Source of the DNA: JBCCGG01 sp039029395 | GTDB taxonomy: Bacteria; Pseudomonadota; Alphaproteobacteria; Kiloniellales; JAKSDN01 | DNA length: 8,884 nt | Reading direction: 5' to 3' | Assembly: GCA_039029395.1 (NCBI GenBank) | Contig: JBCCGG010000087.1 | Span: 1-8,884, forward strand | Part shown: in pieces, positions 1 to 5,609 of the stretch | Position numbering within the stretch: position 1 is the stretch's first letter | Layout of the letters: each line of letters opens with the position of its first letter | The notes under the pieces: model-generated | What the model was told of the DNA's origin: nothing | Seen by the model: the letters and a program-made list of their open reading frames with translations, nothing else | Databases searched by the model: none | Program-made: the position numbers and the translations under genes

Positions 1-279
1 CCACCGCACAGAACCTAAGGAAGCTGGCAAAGCTGATACCAATGCACCAGCCGGCAGCAGCTGGATAGTCGCCTCGCCGGCGCGCAATCTAAGCAAACGG
101 CGAGCCACCTCTAAACAAGAGACTTTTTCAACACAATCGGTCAGGTGCGGTTGTGCTGGATGTTCCGGTCCGACGGTGAAAGCACCCCTGACAGCGGACG
201 CTCGCCACGGTCGGCTGAGCCTCAATATGGCTTCGCGCGGAATATGGACCCGCGCTCCAGGGCCTGTTGACCGAACAGC
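1..279. other. Gene-free left edge
   Basis: No convincing gene was found here. One forward frame (codons from base 2 to a TAA at 281-283) stays open from the window edge. Its translation is rich in Ser, Arg, Thr and Pro, has no recognisable motif and no ribosome binding site before its few internal start codons, so I treat it as chance openness in GC-rich DNA. It could in principle be the tail of a gene starting outside the window. The GC content looks lower than in the genes, with a T5 run near 124-128. The segment around 120-210 has the feel of a degenerate intergenic repeat of the kind common in alphaproteobacteria, but I cannot confirm that without a search. Confidence 0.5.
235..255 (-). 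terminator. Weak hairpin downstream of the amidohydrolase gene
   Basis: GCGCGG (235-240) and CCGCGC (250-255) form a 6-bp all-GC stem with a 9-base loop. It lies 25-45 bases after the stop codon of the leftward hydrolase gene, where a terminator would be expected. No T-run follows on the minus strand, so it does not meet the usual criteria for intrinsic termination. It could also be a chance GC palindrome. Confidence 0.2.
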
Positions 280-1527
280 CTAACGGTCCGCCCTTGCCAG
301 CACCGCGTTCAAGAGCACGTTGACGCCGGGCAGGGTGTAGTCGAGCTCGATGTGCTCGCCCTCGTTATGGGTGATGCCGTCCTTGCAGGGGGTGAAGATC
401 AGCGCGGTCGGCGTGATCTTGGTCATGTTGTAGGCATCGTGGCCGGCCTGGCTTTGGATCTCGCGCCAGGGCACGTCCTGCGCCTCGGCCGCCGCCTTGA
501 GAGTCGCGATCAGCTCCGGGTCGAAGACCTCGTCGCCGAAACGCCAGCGCGAGACCACCTCTATCTCCACCTTGGCCTTTTCGGCGCAGGGGCCGATGGC
601 GGCCTCGACCTGGGCGATCATGGCATCGGCGACGGCCGGCTCCGGGTGGCGCAGATCGATCGAGAGTTGGGCGTACTCCGGCAGGATGCCCGGCTTGTTG
701 GGCCAGCAGACCAGACGCGGCACGGTGGTTTTGCCGCCCGTCGGGTGGTGCTCCCAACCGATCTCGTTGACGCGGACCGCCAGCATGGCGGCGCCGATCA
801 GGGCATTCTTGCGCTGGTCCATTGGGGTCGGGCCCGAGTGCGCGGTCTCGCCGTGGACGTCGACCTTGAGGCCATAGCTGGTATAGCCGCCGGTCACGAT
901 GCCCAGCGGCACTTCCTCGGCCTCCAGGATCGGGCCCTGCTCGATGTGCAGTTCGAAGTAGGAGTCCAGCGCCCGGCCGCCGACCGGCGCGTCGCCGGCA
1001 TATCCGATGCGCGCCAGTTCGCCGCCGAAGGTGCAGCCGTCGTCGTCTTCCTGTTCGAGCACCCACCCGGTGTCGAACACCCCGGCGAAAGCACCCGAGG
1101 CGATCATCGGCGGCTGAAAGCGGGCGCCTTCCTCGTTGGACCAGGAGACAACCTCGATCGGCCGCCTGGTCGCGATGTCCCGCCCGTTGAGGGTGCGGAC
1201 GATCTCCAGACCGGCCAGCACGCCCAGAATGCCGTCGTAGCGCCCGCCGGCCGCTTGGGTGTCCAGATGGCTACCGATCAGCACCGGCGCCAGGCTGTCG
1301 TCGCTGCCGGCACGCCGGGCGAAGATGTTGCCGACCCGGTCGACCGAGACCGCGCAGCCGGCCGCTTGGCACCATTCGACGAACTGGTCGCGCATCTCCT
1401 TGTCGGAATCGCTGAGCGCCAGGCGTCTGAGGCCGCCGGCCTTGCCCGGGCCGAATAGGGCCGAGCGCTCGATGGTCGACCACAGCCGCGCGCCGTCGAC
1501 CTCCAGCAAATTGCGTCGCTCCGTCAT
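280..1527 (-). CDS. M20-family Zn-dependent amidohydrolase (N-carbamoyl-L-amino-acid hydrolase / allantoate amidohydrolase type)
   Basis: This 415-aa cytoplasmic metalloenzyme has the usual length for the bacterial hydantoinase/carbamoylase branch of peptidase family M20, which hydrolyses C-N bonds in N-carbamoyl amino acids, ureidopropionate or allantoate and releases ammonia and CO2. Predicted zinc ligands are all present: H87 in GSHLDT, D98 in GGRYDG, the catalytic/ligand pair E132-E133 in SNEEGARF, H194 in ELHIEQGP and H387 in GITHNEGE. Family-typical H230-SGPTPM, R239, R293 (IDLRHPE) and AGHDA (361-365) are also present, with the dimerisation domain between roughly 210 and 325. The frame is open further upstream, to an ATG at 1725. 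I chose the ATG at 1527 because a GGGAGA ribosome site lies 6 bases before it, homology begins here, and the extra 66 residues look non-coding. The gene is divergent from the ABC importer, so a shared pathway is plausible. The exact substrate cannot be read from sequence; a function in pyrimidine, hydantoin or purine nitrogen salvage is most likely. Confidence 0.93.
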   Translation of the reverse strand: MTERRNLLEVDGARLWSTIERSALFGPGKAGGLRRLALSDSDKEMRDQFVEWCQAAGCAVSVDRVGNIFARRAGSDDSLAPVLIGSHLDTQAAGGRYDGILGVLAGLEIVRTLNGRDIATRRPIEVVSWSNEEGARFQPPMIASGAFAGVFDTGWVLEQEDDDGCTFGGELARIGYAGDAPVGGRALDSYFELHIEQGPILEAEEVPLGIVTGGYTSYGLKVDVHGETAHSGPTPMDQRKNALIGAAMLAVRVNEIGWEHHPTGGKTTVPRLVCWPNKPGILPEYAQLSIDLRHPEPAVADAMIAQVEAAIGPCAEKAKVEIEVVSRWRFGDEVFDPELIATLKAAAEAQDVPWREIQSQAGHDAYNMTKITPTALIFTPCKDGITHNEGEHIELDYTLPGVNVLLNAVLARADR

Positions 1528-1533
1528 TCTAAA

Positions 1534-1539
1534 TCTCCC
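1534..1539 (-). promoter_or_regulatory. Ribosome binding site of the amidohydrolase gene
   Basis: TCTCCC on the plus strand reads GGGAGA on the coding strand, 6 bases before the ATG ending at 1527. It fixes the start at 1527 rather than the upstream in-frame ATG at 1725, which would put the start inside the importer's own leader. Confidence 0.7.
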
Positions 1540-1608
1540 GCTGCTGTCGCGACCATGCCGGCCCCGACCATCGCAAGTTATGGGCCGCACCGCCAGCCCC
1601 GCGATCGG

Positions 1609-1628
1609 TGCAACGAAGCCACGTTGCA
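1609..1628. promoter_or_regulatory. Perfect inverted repeat, candidate operator
   Basis: TGCAACG (1609-1615), six-base spacer (1616-1621), CGTTGCA (1622-1628). The arms match 7 of 7, and the next bases outward do not pair. It sits 98-117 bases before the binding-protein start and 82-101 bases before the hydrolase start, in a spot where one bound dimer could control both directions. The arm size suits a helix-turn-helix dimer (GntR, LacI, TetR or similar), but no regulator gene is in the window to assign it to. Confidence 0.45.
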
Positions 1629-1712
1629 TAGGGGCGCGACATAGGACTAAGCTGGCCCTCGAATCAGCACAAGCCGGCTGAAGGACGGCCCGGCCAAGCA
1701 AACAAAACGCGC

Positions 1713-1720
1713 AGGGAGGA
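1713..1720 (+). promoter_or_regulatory. Strong ribosome binding site of the binding-protein gene
   Basis: AGGGAGGA is an almost ideal Shine-Dalgarno sequence and lies 5 bases before the ATG at 1726. Another in-frame ATG at 1720 takes its first base from this site, so it cannot use the site for initiation. This settles the start at 1726. Confidence 0.75.
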
Positions 1721-1725
1721 TGCAC

Positions 1726-2706
1726 ATGCGTATTCTGAACAATTCGGGGTATCTATTTGCTGCCGCTTTATTTTCCATGGGCGTGCTGCTCGCGCCAACG
1801 GGCGCCTCGGCGCAAGATTGCCCACGGGGCACCCTGGACGCCCGCTACTGCGACCGCAACGGTGATCTGACCGCCGACCTGCCGCTCGACGAATCCCAAT
1901 GGGTCGATCCGGACACCATCATCTTCTCCTACACGCCGGTCGAGGATCCGGCGGTCTATGCCAAGGTCTGGGACGGTTTCCTCAAGCACATGGCCGACGT
2001 GACCGGCAAGGAGGTCGTGTTCTTCCCGGTGCAGTCCTACGCGGCGCAGTACGAGGCCATGCGCTCCGGCCGCTTGCACATCGCCGGGGTCAACACCGGC
2101 GGCAATCCGGTCGCGGTCTCCTGCGCCGGCTTCGTGCCCTTCGCCATGATGGCTTCGGGCGACGGCTCCTACGGCTACGAGATGGAGATCATCGTGCCGG
2201 CCGACAGTGACATTCAGACCCCGGCCGACCTCAAGGGCCGGACCCTGGCCTTCACCTCGCCGACCTCCAACTCCGGCTTCAAGGCGCCCTCGGCCCTGCT
2301 CAAGTCCGAGTTCGGCATGGAAGCGGACAAGGACTTCAAGACCACCTTCTCCGGCAAGCACGACAACTCGATCCTGGGTGTCGCCAACAAGGACTACGAG
2401 GCCGCGGCGATCGCCAACTCGGTCTTGAAGCGCATGATCGACCGGGACGTCATCAAGCCCGATCAGATCCGCACGGTCTATAAATCGGCGACCTTCCCGA
2501 CGACCGGCTACGGCCATGCCCACAATCTCCACCCAGTGACCGTGGCGAAGATCAAGGAGGCCTTCTTTACCTTCCCCTGGGAGGGCTCGGATCTGAAGGC
2601 CGAGTTCCAGAAGGAGGACCAGTTCGTCTCGATCCACCACAAGTCGGATTGGGACGTGATCCGCAAGATCGACGCGGCCAATGGCGTGAGCTACGACTGC
2701 AAGTAA
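1726..2706 (+). CDS. phnD: Periplasmic phosphate/phosphonate-type ABC substrate-binding protein (PhnD family)
   Basis: This 326-aa precursor is close to the usual PhnD length. It has a Sec signal peptide: positive start, hydrophobic core about 8-24, and an AxA-type cleavage site after A29 (GASA|QD). There is no lipobox, so it should be a soluble periplasmic protein. The mature part shows the two-lobed PhnD pattern: FSYTPVEDP (67-75), SYAAQYEAMRSGRLHIAG (104-121), GYEMEIIVP (150-158), the Ser-rich ligand turn TSPTSNSGF (177-185), SGKHDNSILGVANKDYEAA (209-227) and FPTTGYGHAHN (257-267). By recalled comparison with E. coli PhnD, the SNSG turn and H212 correspond to phosphonate-contacting residues. 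The acidic residues that bind the amine of 2-aminoethylphosphonate appear to be replaced. Four cysteines (32, 42, 133, 325) could form periplasmic disulfides. It is the first gene of the importer operon, 35 bases ahead of the ATPase gene. Family assignment is firm; the ligand (phosphate, phosphite, some phosphonate or another anion) is unknown. Confidence 0.88.
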   Translation: MRILNNSGYLFAAALFSMGVLLAPTGASAQDCPRGTLDARYCDRNGDLTADLPLDESQWVDPDTIIFSYTPVEDPAVYAKVWDGFLKHMADVTGKEVVFFPVQSYAAQYEAMRSGRLHIAGVNTGGNPVAVSCAGFVPFAMMASGDGSYGYEMEIIVPADSDIQTPADLKGRTLAFTSPTSNSGFKAPSALLKSEFGMEADKDFKTTFSGKHDNSILGVANKDYEAAAIANSVLKRMIDRDVIKPDQIRTVYKSATFPTTGYGHAHNLHPVTVAKIKEAFFTFPWEGSDLKAEFQKEDQFVSIHHKSDWDVIRKIDAANGVSYDCK

Positions 2707-2741
2707 CGCAGGTGTTGGTCGGTCAATTGGGGGGCTAGGAC

Positions 2742-3572
2742 ATGTTGCGTCTGGACGCGCTGGTCAAGCGCTATCCGACTGGCGACCTGGCGCTCAAAGG
2801 AGTCGCGCTCGAGGTGCCGATCGGTCAGGTGATGGCGCTGATCGGCCCCTCGGGCGCCGGCAAGTCGACCCTGATCCGTTGCATCAACCGGCTGGTCGAG
2901 CCGACCTCGGGCACGATTACCCTGGACGACGAGGAGCTGAGCCGCCTGGGCTCTCGGGGCTTGCGCCGGGCGCGCCGGCGCATGGGCATGATCTTTCAGG
3001 AGTATGCCCTGGTCGAGCGCCTGACCGTGATGGAAAACGTGCTTTCCGGGCGGCTCGGCTACGTCTCCTTCTGGCGCAGCTATTTTCGGCGCTTTCCGCA
3101 AAGCGATATCGACGAGGCCTTCCGCCTGCTGGAACGGGTCGGGCTCGACCACATGGTCGACAAACGGGCCGACGAGCTTTCGGGCGGCCAGCGCCAGCGG
3201 GTCGGCATTGCCCGGGCCCTGATCCAAAACCCGCGCCTGCTCTTGGTCGACGAGCCGACCGCGAGCCTGGATCCCAAGACCTCGCGCCAGATCATGCGCC
3301 TGATCTGCGAGCTTTGCGCCGAGCGCGAGCTGGCGGCGATCATCAACATCCACGACGTGGCGCTGGCCCAGCAATTCGTCCAGCGTGTGGTCGGCCTGCG
3401 CCTGGGCGAGGTGGTTTACGACGGCCCGCCGGCCGATCTGACGGCCGAGGTGCTGACCGAGATCTACGGCGAGGAGGACTGGTCGGCGACGATCCGCAAG
3501 GTCGAGGACGAGGATGAGGAGGCGCACGAAGGCCCAGAGCCCGACCGGGAGCGCCTGGCCGGGATGACATAG
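2742..3572 (+). CDS. phnC: ABC importer ATPase, phosphonate/phosphate type (PhnC family)
   Basis: This 276-aa cytoplasmic nucleotide-binding subunit powers uptake through the two permeases that follow. All ATPase motifs are intact: Walker A GPSGAGKST (35-43), Q-loop Q86 in IFQEYALV, signature LSGGQRQR (146-153), Walker B LLLVDEP (166-172) with catalytic E171, D-loop ASLD and H-loop H204 in NIHDVALA. The segment GRLGYVSFWRSYFRRFP (103-119), between the Q-loop and signature, is typical of the PhnC subfamily. That separates it from general phosphate (PstB) or amino-acid importers. The last 25 or so residues form an acidic, Glu/Asp-rich tail beyond the usual fold. The start is preceded by a G6 run and AGGA, a moderate ribosome site. 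The stop codon is separated from the first permease start by one base, which implies translational coupling. Confidence 0.93.
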   Translation: MLRLDALVKRYPTGDLALKGVALEVPIGQVMALIGPSGAGKSTLIRCINRLVEPTSGTITLDDEELSRLGSRGLRRARRRMGMIFQEYALVERLTVMENVLSGRLGYVSFWRSYFRRFPQSDIDEAFRLLERVGLDHMVDKRADELSGGQRQRVGIARALIQNPRLLLVDEPTASLDPKTSRQIMRLICELCAERELAAIINIHDVALAQQFVQRVVGLRLGEVVYDGPPADLTAEVLTEIYGEEDWSATIRKVEDEDEEAHEGPEPDRERLAGMT

Positions 3573-3573
3573 C

Positions 3574-4383
3574 ATGGCGGTCACCGAACAGACCGCTCCG
3601 CGCCGCTGGAAGCGCCCGCCGCTAATCAAGAACCCGACCCTGCGCTGGGCGCTGATCGTCGGCGCCGTGCTCTATCTGGCGGCGGCCTTCGGCACCATCG
3701 AGGTCAACTGGCTGCGGGTCTACGAGGGCCTGCCCCGGGGCGAGGCCTTCCTGATGGCCTTCTTCCCGCCCGACTTCGTCTCCCGCTGGGATGCCATCCT
3801 TGACGGCATTTACGAGAGCCTTTGGATGACCGTGACCTCGACCGTGGTCGGCATCCTGATCTCCGTGCCGGTCGCGCTCGGTGCCGCGCGCAACCTGGCG
3901 CCCCTGCCGGTCTACTACTTTTGCCGGGGCATCATCGCGTTTTCCCGTTCTTTTCAAGAGGTGCTGCTGGCGATTTTCTTCGTCAAGCTGTTCGGCTTCG
4001 GGCCCTTTGCCGGCTTTATCACGCTCAGCGTGGCCACGGTCGGTTTCTTCGCGAAGCTTCTGGCCGAGGACATCGAGGACATGGACCCGGGTCAGGCCGA
4101 GGCAGTGCGGGCGACCGGTGCCGGCTGGTTCCAGTGGATCAACTACGCGGTCCAGCCCCAGGTCAAGGCGCGCTTCATTGGACTCTCGCTCTATCGCCTG
4201 GACATCAACTTCCGGGAGTCAGCAGTGGTCGGCATCGTCGGCGGCGGCGGCATCGGCGCGACGCTCAACACCGCCTTCGATCGCTACGAGTTCGATTCCG
4301 CGGCGGCCATCCTGGTGATCATCATCGCGATCGTCATGGCCGTGGAATACACCTCCGGCTACGTGCGCAAGTGGGTGCAGTGA
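3574..4383 (+). CDS. phnE: ABC importer permease, phosphonate/phosphate type (PhnE family), first copy
   Basis: This 269-aa inner-membrane protein is of usual PhnE length. It has a cytoplasmic basic N-terminus, a first membrane segment at about 24-42, a periplasmic stretch to about 80, and further segments at about 82-103, 112-140, 145-163, 204-228 and 244-263. The ATPase-coupling EAA loop is clear at about 165-184 (EDIEDM ... EAVRATGAG), followed by the family motif LDINFRESAVVGIVGGGGIG (209-228). The start is one base after the ATPase stop and has only a weak ribosome site, so it probably depends on coupled translation. It should pair with the next permease as a heterodimeric channel. Two PhnE-type permeases in tandem are known from phosphonate/phosphate importers such as Sinorhizobium PhoCDET (recalled, not searched). 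Confidence 0.92.
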   Translation: MAVTEQTAPRRWKRPPLIKNPTLRWALIVGAVLYLAAAFGTIEVNWLRVYEGLPRGEAFLMAFFPPDFVSRWDAILDGIYESLWMTVTSTVVGILISVPVALGAARNLAPLPVYYFCRGIIAFSRSFQEVLLAIFFVKLFGFGPFAGFITLSVATVGFFAKLLAEDIEDMDPGQAEAVRATGAGWFQWINYAVQPQVKARFIGLSLYRLDINFRESAVVGIVGGGGIGATLNTAFDRYEFDSAAAILVIIIAIVMAVEYTSGYVRKWVQ

Positions 4384-5198
4384 TGCCGGTCGCGCAACAG
4401 GGCGAGCTTAAAGTATGGCAGCGGCGCACCACGGCACGGCAGCTCGCGATCTGGTTCGGCTGGTTGATCGGCGTGGCGATCTTCGTCTACTGCTTCAAGC
4501 TGATCTCCGACAAGACCATCTGGTTCTTCGTGCTCGATGCCCACGAGCAGGCGGCCGATTTGGGCGCGCGCATGGTGCCGCCCCAATGGGCCTATATGGA
4601 GAAGCTTTGGATCCCCTTGTGGGACACCATCAATATCGCGACCCTGGGCACCGCCATGGCGATTGTGATTGCGGTGCCGGTGGCCTTTTGCGCCGCGCGT
4701 AACACGACGCCCAGCGTGGTCTTCGTGCGGCCGGTCGCGCTTTTGATCATCGTTTCCTCGCGCTCGATCAACTCGCTGATCTGGGCGCTTTTGCTGGTCG
4801 CGATCGTCGGGCCCGGAGTCTTCGCCGGCATCCTGGCGATCGGATTCCGCTCCATCGGGTTCGTCGCCAAGCTGCTTTACGAGGCGATCGAGGAGATCGA
4901 CGAGACCCAGGTCGAGGCGGTCACCGCGACCGGCGCCGGGCGCCTGCAGGTGCTGTCCTACGCGATCGTGCCGCAGATTATGCCGGCCTTCGCCGGCATC
5001 ACCGTGTTTCGCTGGGATATCAATATCCGCGAGGCGACCATTCTAGGTCTGGTCGGCGCCGGCGGCATCGGTATCCAGCTGAGCGCCTCGATCGCCGAGC
5101 TGGCTTGGTCCAAGGTCAGCGTCATTCTGATCTCGATCCTGGCCACCGTGCTGGTCAGCGAATGGGTCTCCGCCCGGGTCCGCCACGCAATCATTTGA
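4383..5198 (+). CDS. phnE: ABC importer permease, phosphonate/phosphate type (PhnE family), second copy
   Basis: This 271-aa inner-membrane partner of the preceding permease shares the same layout but is clearly diverged from it. Membrane segments lie near 21-39, 84-103, 116-142, 146-163, 217-235 and 245-262. The EAA loop is at 167-186 (EAIEEI ... EAVTATGAG), followed by RWDINIREATILGLVGAGGI (210-229). Its ATG overlaps the previous stop in TGATG, a classic coupling arrangement; this overlap and the alignment with the first copy fix the start. The reading frame is open upstream to 3822, but that part is a shadow of the first permease. It is the last gene of the importer operon: the next gene is on the opposite strand after 29 bases. 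Confidence 0.92.
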   Translation: MPVAQQGELKVWQRRTTARQLAIWFGWLIGVAIFVYCFKLISDKTIWFFVLDAHEQAADLGARMVPPQWAYMEKLWIPLWDTINIATLGTAMAIVIAVPVAFCAARNTTPSVVFVRPVALLIIVSSRSINSLIWALLLVAIVGPGVFAGILAIGFRSIGFVAKLLYEAIEEIDETQVEAVTATGAGRLQVLSYAIVPQIMPAFAGITVFRWDINIREATILGLVGAGGIGIQLSASIAELAWSKVSVILISILATVLVSEWVSARVRHAII

Positions 5199-5227
5199 GC
5201 GGCGTTTGTCAACGCATTCGACGCCGG

Positions 5228-5584
5228 TCAGACCCGGAAGATTCGGCGCCCGTCACAATCGGATTCCGGCGTGTAGATTCCAAAGCGACCATCGCTCGAC
5301 ACGATGAGCACGCTGTCATCAATGGAATCGCATTCCTTCCGTATATCGGCGACGGGTGTTCCAAACTCGTCCGGCGGCGCATAGCGGTATCCTGCGAGAG
5401 GCCCCCGGCTTGCCGGCAGCTTCGGAATTGCTTTCGCGTCGTCGAGATCGCTGTCCAAACCGTGATAGATCTCTCTGAGGAACTTTGTTTGTGTTTTCGG
5501 CTTCGCAACGAAGCCGATGTAGCGCTCATGCTTCCAGGCCAACGCGCCGGCGAGAAAGGTTTGCAAAGCGGTCACGGCATCCAT
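5228..5584 (-). CDS. Hypothetical protein of 118 aa, last gene of the efflux operon
   Basis: I do not recognise this protein. It is 118 aa, soluble-looking, with no signal peptide or long membrane segment. The first half is mixed helix/strand with ALQTFLAGALAWKHERYIGF (6-25) and a Lys/Asp-rich middle. The second half ends in a likely beta hairpin, VLIVSSDGRFGIYTP (92-106), with a terminal DCDGRRIF. Its balanced composition contrasts with the Arg/Ser-rich shadow frames across the same bases, which favours it as the real gene. My hand count over 5221-5580 gives about 58% GC, lower than the neighbouring genes appear, which may mean later arrival. The start at 5584 has only a weak AGG upstream and lies among three staggered ATGs. 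It sits 25 bases after the membrane fusion protein gene on the same strand, so cotranscription is likely, but a role in efflux is not shown. Confidence 0.65.
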   Translation of the reverse strand: MDAVTALQTFLAGALAWKHERYIGFVAKPKTQTKFLREIYHGLDSDLDDAKAIPKLPASRGPLAGYRYAPPDEFGTPVADIRKECDSIDDSVLIVSSDGRFGIYTPESDCDGRRIFRV

Positions 5585-5609
5585 GCATGCAAGCCTATGG
5601 CGGGACGGC

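Larger units (their letters stand above)
1528..1725. promoter_or_regulatory. Divergent promoter region between hydrolase and importer operon
   Basis: These 198 bp separate two divergent starts, so both promoters should lie here. A possible -35 for the rightward operon is TTGCAT at 1624-1629, which overlaps the right arm of the inverted repeat at 1609-1628. The best -10 downstream (around 1648-1653, TAAGCT) is poor, so I do not claim a mapped promoter. I found no clear leftward promoter. No paired CTGTCAT-like half-sites (Pho box) are visible on either strand. Confidence 0.55.

Noticed and set aside
73..104. Inverted repeat CTCGCCG / CGGCGAG with a T5 run at 124-128
   Set aside because: The loop is 18 bases and the T-run is 20 bases away from the stem, so it does not look like a terminator; probably a chance GC match.
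352..1458. Long forward open frame of 368 codons opposite the amidohydrolase
   Set aside because: Shadow of the real gene: rich in Arg, Gly, Ala, Asp and His, with no motif. The minus strand holds every catalytic residue of the M20 family.
1672..1679. 8-bp palindrome AGCCGGCT in the divergent region
   Set aside because: Short GC palindromes of this kind are frequent in such DNA and nothing else marks it.
1528..1725. 66-codon N-terminal extension of the amidohydrolase starting at an ATG ending at 1725
   Set aside because: No family similarity, Cys/Arg-rich composition, it covers the divergent promoter region, and a good ribosome site exists for the ATG at 1527.
1768..2640. Long minus-strand open frame opposite the binding-protein gene
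   Set aside because: Shadow rich in Arg, Gly, Val and Asp with no domain; the plus strand has a signal peptide and a full PhnD fold.
3822..4382. Upstream extension of the second permease frame by 187 codons
   Set aside because: It overlaps the first permease in another frame and has Arg/Gly-rich, non-membrane composition; the permease fold starts at 4383.
5200..5226. Possible terminator between the convergent operons
   Set aside because: Two short alternatives exist (6-bp stem CGGCGT/ACGCCG with a 15-base loop; 5-bp stem GCGTT/AACGC with a tetraloop), but neither is stable nor followed by a T-run on either strand.
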